Shown piece after piece: positions 35,849-43,393 of a stretch of 64,000 nt of DNA. Numbering within the stretch: the stretch's first letter is position 1; each line of letters starts with the position of its first letter. Both the position numbers and the translations under genes were made by a program. The notes under the pieces are model-generated. The model was not told where the DNA came from. It saw only the letters and a program-made list of their open reading frames with translations, and searched no databases. This DNA comes from Comamonadaceae bacterium (GTDB taxonomy: Bacteria; Pseudomonadota; Gammaproteobacteria; Burkholderiales; Burkholderiaceae_C): positions 1 through 64,000 of the forward strand of contig CANJPU010000001.1 in the NCBI GenBank assembly GCA_947476285.1, read 5' to 3'.

Positions 35849-36649
35849 TCATGTCACCTGATCGGACTGTAGCGGCGGCAAGCCGCCGAACATGGCCCAC
35901 GAGCTGGCCACCAGCCAACCCGCATCGATAGGCAGATTAACGCCGGTGATGGCGATCGCCTCATCGCTCAGCAGAAAAGCCACCGTCGCCGCCACATCTT
36001 GCATGGTGACGATGCGGCCGGTGGCGGTGGTGGCCCGTAGGGTGTCGAGATTGCGCTGCCCGCCGGCAATTGCGGCCTGCATGGCCGGTGTCATTACCGC
36101 ACCGGGCGATACGGCATTGACCCGCACACCCTGGCGGCCCCAGGCCGCAGCCAGGTTTTCCGTCATGCTGATCAGTGCCGCCTTCAAGGGCCCATAGGCA
36201 TGCAGCGGTGTCGAGCGCATGCCGGAGATGGATGCGATGTTCACGATAGCGCCGGCACCGCGCTGCGCCATGGCTGCGCCAAAGATGGCACACATGGTGT
36301 AGGTGCCCTTGAGGTTGACATCTGCCATGCGCCCGAAGTCATCCATGGAAAGCTCTTGCGGCGGTGGCAACTCGGGCTGCAAGATGCCCGCCGCGTTGAC
36401 CAACAAAGACGGCGACCCGACGGTGCGCTCGATGTGCGCCGCCGCCGACGCGCATTCGGCCTGTGATGAGATGTCGACCTGCAGCCAGGTGCAGCCGATC
36501 TCAGCGGCGGCATGCTGCGCCCCCGCACCATTACGGTCGAGCACGACCACCTTGGCGCCATCGGCCGCCAGCCGCTGCGCACAGCTGCGGCCGATACCGC
36601 TGGCACCGCCCGTGACGACGGCCACACGTCCGTTAAATGATTGGGTCAA
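35849..36649 (-). CDS. Short-chain dehydrogenase/reductase
   Basis: The 266-residue SDR has the cofactor motif TGGASGIG at residues 14-21, VNAAG near 85 and the catalytic Y-x3-K in AYGPLKAAL, with Ser in SISGMRS. The start is a TTG at 36649, supported by an AGGAG site five bases upstream; no ATG fits. It is the first gene of the operon that continues with the aldo/keto reductase, GMC and aldehyde dehydrogenase genes. The stretch upstream to 36823 holds the tandem operator-like sites. Confidence 0.88.
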   Translation of the reverse strand: MTQSFNGRVAVVTGGASGIGRSCAQRLAADGAKVVVLDRNGAGAQHAAAEIGCTWLQVDISSQAECASAAAHIERTVGSPSLLVNAAGILQPELPPPQELSMDDFGRMADVNLKGTYTMCAIFGAAMAQRGAGAIVNIASISGMRSTPLHAYGPLKAALISMTENLAAAWGRQGVRVNAVSPGAVMTPAMQAAIAGGQRNLDTLRATTATGRIVTMQDVAATVAFLLSDEAIAITGVNLPIDAGWLVASSWAMFGGLPPLQSDQVT

Positions 36650-36758
36650 GCGAACTCCTGGTTGAGTGCGCGCCTGCGCGCAGCGCGAACCCCTATCTTA
36701 TTGCCGCACGGTCGGCCAGTCACTGGACGGCGCGCACACCGTGTTCTGGCGGAGAGTA

Positions 36759-36791
36759 TACCGTGTGGTACGTGTAAAATACCACCGGGTA
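36759..36791. promoter_or_regulatory. Tandem TACC-N4-GGTA operator-like sites
   Basis: Two inverted repeats, TACCGTGTGGTA at 36759-36770 and TACCACCGGGTA at 36780-36791, share the form TACC-N4-GGTA and have centres 21 bp apart, two helical turns. A -10-like TAAAAT lies between them. They sit between the divergent SDR and carboxylase operons, so a dimeric repressor or activator could control both. No regulator gene is adjacent. Confidence 0.6.
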
Positions 36792-36823
36792 CACTCAGTT
36801 GAATGAGCCTGAAAGAGTCTGAC

Positions 36824-38305
36824 ATGGCACGCACAATCACGATCAGGGACACCACGCTGCGAGACGGCCATCAGTCGCTGTGGGCCACACGCATGTCCAC
36901 CGCCATGATGCTGCCAGTGGCGCAAAGGCTGGAGCGCGCGGGCGTCGATTCGGTGGATGTGATGGCCCATGTGATCATGGACTCGGCCGTTCGCTTTGCC
37001 AAAGACAACCCCTGGGACCGGGTGCGCATTCTTCGCAAGCTGATGCCCAGCCCCGTCATGGCGGGCTACTCGGCCGGCAAGGTGGCCTGGGGTTTTCGGC
37101 TTTCGCCATCCGACATCCTGGAGCTGTGCACCGAACTCACGATCAAGAGCGGCGTGAACATGATCACAGCCATGAATGGCTTGATCGATCTGGACATGAT
37201 GGTTGACCAGCTCAAGCAAGCCAAGGCACTGGGCGCCAAGACGGCTGCCGCGCTGGTCTACTCGATCAGCCCGGTGCACACCGATGCGCTGTACGAAGCC
37301 AAGGCGCGCGAGATCATCGAGCGCGCCGATGTCGACTACATCATGCTCAAGGACGCCGGCGGCCTGATCACACCCGACCGCGCGGCTTCGCTGGTGGACG
37401 CGGTGCGCCGGGGCACCGGCGACAAGAAGCTCACTTTTCACAGCCATTCCATGACAGGCATGGCCGGCCGGGTTTACATGATCGGCGTCGATCATGGCGT
37501 GGACGATCTGCAGTGCTCGATCTGGCCGCTGGCGCAAGGCTCGGCGCAACCGTCCACCCAGATGATCGTGAAGAATCTGCGCAGCAAGGGCTATGTGCTC
37601 AACATCGATGACGAGCAGGTCGAAGCGGCCAGCCAGCACCTGCTGGGTGTGGCGCGCCGCCACGGTTTCCCGGTGGGCGCGCCGGTCGAATACGACGACT
37701 CCCACTACGATCACCAGATTCCCGGCGGCATGCTGAGCAATCTGCGCTCACAGCTGGCCAGCGCCAATTTGCTGGACCGCTTCGAAGAGCTGATCGCCGA
37801 AATCAAGATTGTGCGAGCCGAACTGGGCTGGCCCACCATGGTCACGCCTTTCTCGCAGCTTGTGGCCAACCAGGCTTTGTTCAACGTCATCTCCGGCAAA
37901 CGCTATGGCTCGGTACCCGACGAAGTCACGCACTATGTGCTGGGGCACTACGGCAAGCTGCTCGCGCCGGTGGAGCCCAACGTGCTCGACAAGATTCTGT
38001 CCAAGAGCACGCCCGATGCGCGCAAAGCACCGCAGGAGCTGGAGCCCGCTCTGCCGGGCTTGCGCAAACGCTATCCGAATGCCAGCGACGAAGAGCGCTT
38101 CCTGCGCTACATGATTCCCGAGGCCGCGGTGGAAGACATGCTCAGGGAGGAAGCCGCACGCAAGGCCAACACCGCCAGCTTCGAGCGCGACTACGGCCCC
38201 GTCAGCGGCGCGCTGGTTGAATTGCTGGGCAAGGCAGCCAACATGACCGATGTGGCCGAAGTCAACATACAAACCGCGAACATGCGTATCAGGGTGGTTC
38301 GATGA
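36824..38305 (+). CDS. Pyruvate-carboxylase-type carboxyltransferase subunit
   Basis: The 493-residue protein opens with ITIRDTTLRDGHQSLWATRM, the hallmark of carboxyltransferases of pyruvate carboxylase, oxaloacetate decarboxylase and transcarboxylase 5S. The active lysine is K176 in MLKDAGG and the metal histidines are H206 and H208 in FHSHS. A conserved PYC/OadA domain follows, but no biotinyl domain is attached; it is supplied by the BCCP gene at 39804. The substrate is likely a 2-oxoacid such as pyruvate, oxaloacetate or 2-oxoglutarate. The ATG at 36824 follows AAAGAG; an in-frame ATG at 36803 is an alternative. Confidence 0.88.
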   Translation: MARTITIRDTTLRDGHQSLWATRMSTAMMLPVAQRLERAGVDSVDVMAHVIMDSAVRFAKDNPWDRVRILRKLMPSPVMAGYSAGKVAWGFRLSPSDILELCTELTIKSGVNMITAMNGLIDLDMMVDQLKQAKALGAKTAAALVYSISPVHTDALYEAKAREIIERADVDYIMLKDAGGLITPDRAASLVDAVRRGTGDKKLTFHSHSMTGMAGRVYMIGVDHGVDDLQCSIWPLAQGSAQPSTQMIVKNLRSKGYVLNIDDEQVEAASQHLLGVARRHGFPVGAPVEYDDSHYDHQIPGGMLSNLRSQLASANLLDRFEELIAEIKIVRAELGWPTMVTPFSQLVANQALFNVISGKRYGSVPDEVTHYVLGHYGKLLAPVEPNVLDKILSKSTPDARKAPQELEPALPGLRKRYPNASDEERFLRYMIPEAAVEDMLREEAARKANTASFERDYGPVSGALVELLGKAANMTDVAEVNIQTANMRIRVVR

Positions 38306-38355
38306 GCAGCGTCGCATCCGTCATCAACGTGCTGGCGCAGGCCCAAAATGGATAA
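38302..38355 (+). CDS. Possible 17-codon mini-ORF coupling two genes
   Basis: An ATG overlapping the carboxyltransferase stop (ATGA) opens a 17-codon frame that ends at 38353-38355, just inside the start of the CoA-transferase gene (38348) in another frame. Ribosomes ending the mini-ORF would be placed on the CoA-transferase start. It may be a chance frame. Confidence 0.25.
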   Translation: MSSVASVINVLAQAQNG

Positions 38356-39769
38356 GGTCGTCAACTCACCCGAGCAAGCCGTGGCGGACATCGCACCAGG
38401 CTCCAGCATCGCCATCTCGGGCTTCAGCGTGGACCATGGTTTTGCCGCCAGCCTGATCGTGGCCTTGCGCAACCAGGGCACACGAGATTTGTGTGTCGTG
38501 TGCAACTCGCTGGGCGCGCCGGGCCAACTGCGCCCGCAGATTCTGGTGGAGAACAAACAAGTCAGCCGACTGATCGCATCGTTCTCCGCAAGACCGGGCG
38601 TGCCCACCGACGCCGAGCGCCAGATCGCCGCAGGAGAACTGGCCCTGGAACTGGTGCCGCAGGGCACGCTGGTCGAGCGCCTGCGCGCCGGCGGCTCGGG
38701 CATTGCCGCCTTCTACACCCGTACCAGCGTGGACACCGATGTGGCGCAAGGCAAGGAGACGCGCGACTTCAATGGCCAGCGCCATGTGATGGAGACCGGC
38801 CTGACGGTTGACTACGCCTTCCTGCGCGCGTTTCGCGCGGACCGAGCAGGCAACTTGGAGTTTCGCGGCGGCAACCAGAACTTCAACCCCAGCTTCGCCA
38901 AGGCCGCCCGCGTGGCCATCGTCGAGGTGGACGAGATCGTCGAAGCCGGCGAGATTCCACCAGAGCGAGTTGACCTGCCTGGCATCTTTGTGTCCCGCGT
39001 GGTGCTGCGCACCGTGCAAACCGAAGCGCCCAACCCCACGCGCAAGAAGGGCCGCGGCCAGGACACCCTGCGCACCTATCACGGCAAGCCGGGCATGGCA
39101 CGCCAGGACATCGCGCGGCGCGCCGCCTTGCTGCTGGACGAGCACAGCTACGTCAATCTGGGTGTGGGCCTGCCCACGCTGATCACCAACTACCTCGGCC
39201 AGCGCGATGTGACGCTGCATGCCGAGAACGGCATCATGGGGTACGGCCCGCTGGTCAGCGACCAGGACTTCAATCGCGACCACTACAACGCAAGCGGCGA
39301 GTTCGTCGGGCTCAGGCCAGGCGCCTCTTTCTTTGACAGCGTGACCTCTTTCGAGATGGCCCGCTCGGGCAAGCTCGCCGCCGTGGTGCTGGGCGCCTAC
39401 CAGGTGGGCGAGAGTGGCGATCTGGCGAACTGGTCCACGCCGAACATGGTGGGTGGTGGCATTGGCGGTGCAATGGATCTGGTGGCCAGCAACAGCCGTC
39501 TGATCATCCTGATGGAGCACACCGACGGCAAGGGCCAGCCCAAGCTGGTCAAGCGTTGCAGCTATCCGCTCACGGCGCACAGCCGTGTGGACACGGTGGT
39601 GACCGATCTGGCCTTGCTGCGGCGGGTCAACGGCCGGTTCCGGATCGACGAAGTGGCGCGGGGCTTTGATGTCGACGAGGTACGCGCCCTGATGGAGATG
39701 GACGTGGATGTTGCCGAGCAGCTTGGCGTGATGCAAGACGCATTCGCCGCTGGCAGCGACATCGAATGA
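38348..39769 (+). CDS. 3-oxoacid CoA-transferase-type protein, A and B subunits fused
   Basis: The 473-residue protein joins two family I CoA-transferase halves. The N-terminal A-like half has DIAPGSSIAISGF and a GRAP-less variant of the glycine loop; the C-terminal B-like half starts near residue 250 (GMARQDIARRAALLL) and has the catalytic Glu293 in HAENGIMGYGP. It moves CoA between carboxylates. Its location between carboxyltransferase and BCCP genes implies the same pathway, for example making or using succinyl-CoA or acetoacetyl-CoA. Confidence 0.85.
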   Translation: MDKVVNSPEQAVADIAPGSSIAISGFSVDHGFAASLIVALRNQGTRDLCVVCNSLGAPGQLRPQILVENKQVSRLIASFSARPGVPTDAERQIAAGELALELVPQGTLVERLRAGGSGIAAFYTRTSVDTDVAQGKETRDFNGQRHVMETGLTVDYAFLRAFRADRAGNLEFRGGNQNFNPSFAKAARVAIVEVDEIVEAGEIPPERVDLPGIFVSRVVLRTVQTEAPNPTRKKGRGQDTLRTYHGKPGMARQDIARRAALLLDEHSYVNLGVGLPTLITNYLGQRDVTLHAENGIMGYGPLVSDQDFNRDHYNASGEFVGLRPGASFFDSVTSFEMARSGKLAAVVLGAYQVGESGDLANWSTPNMVGGGIGGAMDLVASNSRLIILMEHTDGKGQPKLVKRCSYPLTAHSRVDTVVTDLALLRRVNGRFRIDEVARGFDVDEVRALMEMDVDVAEQLGVMQDAFAAGSDIE

Positions 39770-39803
39770 GGCGATTCAAACAAGGTTGAAAGGTTAGACT
39801 GCA

Positions 39804-40328
39804 ATGGACATCTCGACTGAGGACATCGCCCACATTCTGGAAGCGATCGACAAGCTGGACTGCAGCATGGTGGAAGTCAGCGTGGGCGATGTGCGCATTA
39901 TGGTGCGGCGGGGGTCGGCTGGCGATGCGCCGCCGGTGATGGAAGCCTCCACACCGGCGGCCGCCATCACCGTGCCGCAGGCGGCCGCCGCGCCAAAGAC
40001 CGCAGCAACGCCCAAGCCCGCCAGCGTCAGCGCGCCGGCGCGCGCAGACGATCTGGCCATCTGGCTCGAACGCGAAGCCCAGGGCACTGCACTGGTGCTG
40101 CGCGCGCCGATGATCGGAACCTTCTATTGCTCCAAGGCGCCCGGAGAGCCGCCCTTCGTCGAGGTCGGCTCGCCCGTGCAGGTGGGCGACACACTGGGCC
40201 TGATGGAAGTCATGAAGCTCTTTCACTCACTGGTCGCTGAAGTCAACGGAAGCGTCGGCGCGGTGTTCGCCCAGAATGCGCAACTGGTCGAATTCGACCA
40301 GCCGGTGTTTGCCATCGCCAAGAGCTGA
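39804..40328 (+). CDS. Biotin carboxyl carrier protein (AccB-like)
   Basis: The 174-residue protein has an AccB-like N terminus (IAHILEAIDKLDCSMVEVSV), an Ala/Pro-rich linker at about 55-80, and a biotinyl domain with Lys138 in the motif MEVMKL (usual form EAMKM). It carries carboxybiotin between the carboxylase and carboxyltransferase. Its stop overlaps the biotin carboxylase start (TGATG). Confidence 0.9.
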   Translation: MDISTEDIAHILEAIDKLDCSMVEVSVGDVRIMVRRGSAGDAPPVMEASTPAAAITVPQAAAAPKTAATPKPASVSAPARADDLAIWLEREAQGTALVLRAPMIGTFYCSKAPGEPPFVEVGSPVQVGDTLGLMEVMKLFHSLVAEVNGSVGAVFAQNAQLVEFDQPVFAIAKS

Positions 40329-41716
40329 TGAAGAGAGTCCTTATCGCCAATCGAGGCGAGATCGCGCTGCGCGTCATCCGGGCCTGTCAGCAAATGGGCA
40401 TCGAGACGGTGCTGGCCGCCTCCACCGCCGACCTCGACAGCCTGCCCGCTCGCACAGCCGATCGATGCGTCTGCATTGGCCCACCCAGCGCGGCGCAAAG
40501 TTACCTCAATGTGCATGCCATCATCACCGCTGCCAAGGGCACCGGCGCCGATGCGGTGCATCCCGGCTACGGCTTTCTGTCGGAGTCGCCGCAACTGGCG
40601 CAAGCCTGCGCCGACGCGGGCTTGATTTTCATCGGTCCGCGTCCGCAGCAGATTCTGGACATGGGCAACAAACTCAAGGCACGAGAGCGCGCCAAGGCCT
40701 TTGGCTTGCCCATGCTGTCGGGTTCCGAGAAGGTTGACACATGGCAGGATGCGGCGCAGGTGGCGCAGCAGATCGGCTACCCGGTGTTGCTCAAGGCGGC
40801 TTCGGGCGGCGGCGGCAAAGGCATGAAGATCGTGTCCGGGCCGCAGCAAATGCAGGCGAACTTTGAATCCGCCATCGGCGAAGCGCGCGCCTCATTTGGC
40901 GACAGCACCCTCTACCTTGAGCGCTACATCGCGAACGCCCGCCACATTGAAGTGCAGGTGCTGGGCGATGCCTTTGGCCACGTGATCCATCTGGGCGAGC
41001 GCGACTGCTCGCTGCAACGCCGGCATCAAAAGCTGGTTGAAGAATCGCCAGCTCCGAACATCTCCGCAAGCCTGCGCGAGGCGATTTGCGAAGCGGGCGT
41101 GACGCTGGCACGCAGCATCGGCTACGAGAGCGCGGGCACGGTCGAATTCATCTTCGACGAAGACGCGCAGCAGTTCTTCTTTCTGGAAATGAACACCCGC
41201 ATTCAGGTGGAACACCCGGTCAGCGAGATGGTGACCGGCATCGACCTGGTGCAAGAGCAACTGCGCGTGGCGCGCGGTGAGGCACTGCGCTTTCGCCAGG
41301 AAGACATCGTCTTTCGCGGCCACGCGATTGAGTGCCGCATCAATGCCGAGCTGCCGGCGCAGGGCTTTGCGCCCAGCCCCGGCCGCATCGCCCTATGGAA
41401 CCCGCCGCAAGGCCCCAACATCCGGCTGGACAGCCACTGCCATGCCGGCTATGTGGTGCCGCCCTACTACGACTCCATGATCGGCAAGCTGATCGTCTAC
41501 GGCTCGGACAGAGCCGAGGCGCTGGCACGCATGAGCCAGGCTCTGGCACGCTTTGAGATCGAGGGCATTGGCACCACGCTCGAATTCCTGCGTTACGTGA
41601 TGGCGCATCCTGACTTCGCCGCCGGCCGAGTCAGCACCGTGCTGGTCGCGCGCATGATCGACGAGCTTGCGCTCGTCCCGCGCCTCAAGCCAGCGCGTCG
41701 TTCACCTGCTGGTTGA
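40328..41716 (+). CDS. Biotin carboxylase (AccC-like)
   Basis: The 462-residue ATP-grasp enzyme has MKRVLIANRGEIALRVIRAC, VHPGYGFLSE, the glycine-rich loop KAASGGGGKGM, HIEVQVLGD, GERDCSLQRRHQKLVEESP and FLEMNTRIQVEHPVSE. It carboxylates biotin on the carrier using bicarbonate and ATP. The last 32 bp overlap the convergent CBS-domain gene. With the carboxyltransferase and BCCP it completes a three-subunit carboxylase. Confidence 0.93.
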   Translation: MKRVLIANRGEIALRVIRACQQMGIETVLAASTADLDSLPARTADRCVCIGPPSAAQSYLNVHAIITAAKGTGADAVHPGYGFLSESPQLAQACADAGLIFIGPRPQQILDMGNKLKARERAKAFGLPMLSGSEKVDTWQDAAQVAQQIGYPVLLKAASGGGGKGMKIVSGPQQMQANFESAIGEARASFGDSTLYLERYIANARHIEVQVLGDAFGHVIHLGERDCSLQRRHQKLVEESPAPNISASLREAICEAGVTLARSIGYESAGTVEFIFDEDAQQFFFLEMNTRIQVEHPVSEMVTGIDLVQEQLRVARGEALRFRQEDIVFRGHAIECRINAELPAQGFAPSPGRIALWNPPQGPNIRLDSHCHAGYVVPPYYDSMIGKLIVYGSDRAEALARMSQALARFEIEGIGTTLEFLRYVMAHPDFAAGRVSTVLVARMIDELALVPRLKPARRSPAG

Positions 41717-42125
41717 ACTCAGCGATGCTGCTGGCCTCGTTCAGTTCGTAGGGCAAGGCATCGCGCACGGAAAACACGCCCAGAACCTTTGACCCGTTGG
41801 TCACAATGGGCAAGCTGTGGACGCCGCGCTCAAGCATGATGCGCAGGGCATCGAGCACTTTGGTGTCGGGCCCCACCGTGAGTGGATTTTGGGTCATGAC
41901 CTCGCCCACCCGTGTTGTCGCCGGGTCGGCGCCCTTGGCCACGCAGCGCATCGTGATGTCGCTCTCGGTGACGATGCCGTGCATTTCGCCCAAGGAGTCA
42001 ACAACCAGCACGCTGCCGCTGACGGCCTTTGTCATGACACAGGCAAGCTCCCAGACAAACGCGCTGGGGGGCACGCTGACCACGTGGCGATGGGGAATGG
42101 AGTCGAAGACAGTGCGCTCGGACAT
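41685..42125 (-). CDS. Protein with paired CBS domains
   Basis: The 146-residue protein consists of two CBS domains, with the repeated signatures MTKAVSGSVLVVDSLGEMHGIVTESDI and MLERGVHSLPIVTNGSKVLGVFSVRDAL. Such small proteins bind adenine nucleotides and act as energy or redox-state sensors. The ATG at 42125 follows AAAGGA. It is divergent from the NfnA-like gene across a region with two FNR-type boxes and overlaps the biotin carboxylase gene tail to tail. Confidence 0.88.
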   Translation of the reverse strand: MSERTVFDSIPHRHVVSVPPSAFVWELACVMTKAVSGSVLVVDSLGEMHGIVTESDITMRCVAKGADPATTRVGEVMTQNPLTVGPDTKVLDALRIMLERGVHSLPIVTNGSKVLGVFSVRDALPYELNEASSIAEFNQQVNDALA

Positions 42126-42217
42126 GATGATCGTCCTTTCACTAAAAGGCCAAGACAAACCTGGACTGCAGGCCCCCGCCGATCCGCTGATCTCGCGAAA
42201 ACGACCGTGCACTCGTC

Positions 42218-42255
42218 GTCAGTTTATGCCTGCCCCGCAGGTAGCGCATGCTGAC
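42218..42255. repeat. Nested inverted repeat
   Basis: Outer arms GTCAG (42218-42222) and CTGAC (42251-42255) enclose a tight hairpin CCTGC-CCC-GCAGG (42229-42241). It lies between the CBS start and the FNR-type boxes and may be a regulator site or the 5' leader of the CBS transcript. Confidence 0.35.
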
Positions 42256-42276
42256 CGCACGCCAAAGCGACCAAGT

Positions 42277-42290
42277 TTGATCTTGGTCAA
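42277..42290. promoter_or_regulatory. FNR/ANR-type box 1 (one mismatch)
   Basis: TTGATCTTGGTCAA matches TTGAT-N4-ATCAA at nine of ten fixed positions. Its centre is 40 bp from the second box. It could serve the CBS gene, the Nfn-OFOR operon, or both. Confidence 0.65.
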
Positions 42291-42316
42291 GGAACCGCAA
42301 GGCCCCGCTGCCGAGC

Positions 42317-42330
42317 TTGATCCGCATCAA
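42317..42330. promoter_or_regulatory. FNR/ANR-type box 2 (perfect consensus)
   Basis: TTGATCCGCATCAA is an exact TTGAT-N4-ATCAA site, 173 bp before the NfnA-like start codon. With the class II spacing of 41.5 bp, transcription would begin near 42365, and CATGAT at 42353-42358 fits as the -10. This predicts activation at low oxygen. Confidence 0.75.
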
Positions 42331-42502
42331 CAAGGGCCCCACAGCAGACGTCCATGATCACACCAGCGCGTTGCCCAGCTTGCGTTGTGGCGTCCAGCCC
42401 GGCAGCGACGCGAGGCCAGTTCGAAACGACAGAGAAGACAAGCGCCACAGTTTCTGGTTACCTGAGCTATCCCTAAGCTATCAAATGGTACGGAGGGTAA
42501 GA

Positions 42503-43387
42503 GTGGCAAACTTCCAGATCGTGGCGCGAGAGGATTTCTCCGCCGTCACCTACCTGCTTGAGGTTCATCATCCCATGATGGCCCGCGCAGCTCAACCAGG
42601 GCAGTTCGTCATTGTCATGCTCAATGAACAGGGTGAACGCATTCCCCTGACCATTGCCGACTTCGACCGGAACAAAGGCACCATCACCCTGGTGATCCAG
42701 GCCGTGGGCAAGACGACGCGGCAGATGCAGCAAGAGTGTCGCGTGGGCACTGCCCTGTATGGGCTGGTCGGACCGATGGGCATTCCCAGTCCTCTGAGCC
42801 ACGCACGCAAAGCCATCTGTGTGGGCGGTGGTCTGGGTGTCGCTCCGATCTTCCCGCAGGCTCGGGCCATGAAGGAGAACGGCGCCTACGTGATCGGTGT
42901 GGTTGGATTTCGCAACAAAGAGCTGGTGTTCTGGGAAGACAAATTCCGAGCGGTGTGCGACGAGTTCATCATTTGCACCGACGACGGATCGGCTGGCATC
43001 AAAGGCCTGGTGACCACGGGCATCGAGCAAGCCATTGCGGCCCATCCCGACATCGACGAGGTGATCGCCATCGGACCGCCGATCATGATGAGAGGCTGCG
43101 CGGAAGCGACTCGGCCGCACGGCATCAAGACCATGGTCAGCCTCAATCCGGTGATGGTCGACGGCACCGGCATGTGCGGTGGGTGTCGGGTAAAGATTGG
43201 CAACCAGGTGAAATTCGCGTGCGTGGACGGCCCGGATTTCGACGGCCATCAAGTTGACTTCGACGATCTGATGACCCGGCTGCGCCGCTACACCAAGGAA
43301 GAGCGCATGGCGCTGGACCACTGGGAAGCAAGTTGCCGCATGCACACCGCGATCAACACGGCGGTCGATACCACCACCAACCGGTGA
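42503..43387 (+). CDS. NfnA-like ferredoxin:NAD oxidoreductase subunit (FAD, [2Fe-2S])
   Basis: The 294-residue protein is of the ferredoxin reductase / dihydroorotate dehydrogenase electron-transfer (PyrK) type. It has an FAD domain with IPLTIADFD near residue 50, an NAD domain with CVGGGLGVAPIFPQ near 110, and a C-terminal cluster motif with C225, C228 and C240. D220 stands where PyrK has its first cysteine; an Asp ligand is known in NfnA. The GTG start at 42503 follows a GGAGG site by six bases; an upstream in-frame ATG at 42485 has none. It pairs with the adjacent NfnB-like gene. Confidence 0.85.
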   Translation: MANFQIVAREDFSAVTYLLEVHHPMMARAAQPGQFVIVMLNEQGERIPLTIADFDRNKGTITLVIQAVGKTTRQMQQECRVGTALYGLVGPMGIPSPLSHARKAICVGGGLGVAPIFPQARAMKENGAYVIGVVGFRNKELVFWEDKFRAVCDEFIICTDDGSAGIKGLVTTGIEQAIAAHPDIDEVIAIGPPIMMRGCAEATRPHGIKTMVSLNPVMVDGTGMCGGCRVKIGNQVKFACVDGPDFDGHQVDFDDLMTRLRRYTKEERMALDHWEASCRMHTAINTAVDTTTNR

Positions 43388-43393
43388 CAAGCC

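Larger units (their letters stand above)
42126..42502. promoter_or_regulatory. Divergent regulatory region of the CBS and Nfn-OFOR operons
   Basis: This 377-bp noncoding stretch separates a minus-strand CBS gene from the plus-strand electron-transfer operon. It holds a nested inverted repeat at 42218-42255 and FNR/ANR-type boxes at 42277-42290 and 42317-42330. A CATGAT at 42353-42358 lies where a -10 would be if the second box were centred at -41.5. No credible ORF is present. Confidence 0.65.

Noticed and set aside
38366-39736. Minus-strand frame of 456 codons over the CoA-transferase gene
   Set aside because: Shadow frame; the plus strand has the catalytic HAENG motif and fits the operon spacing.
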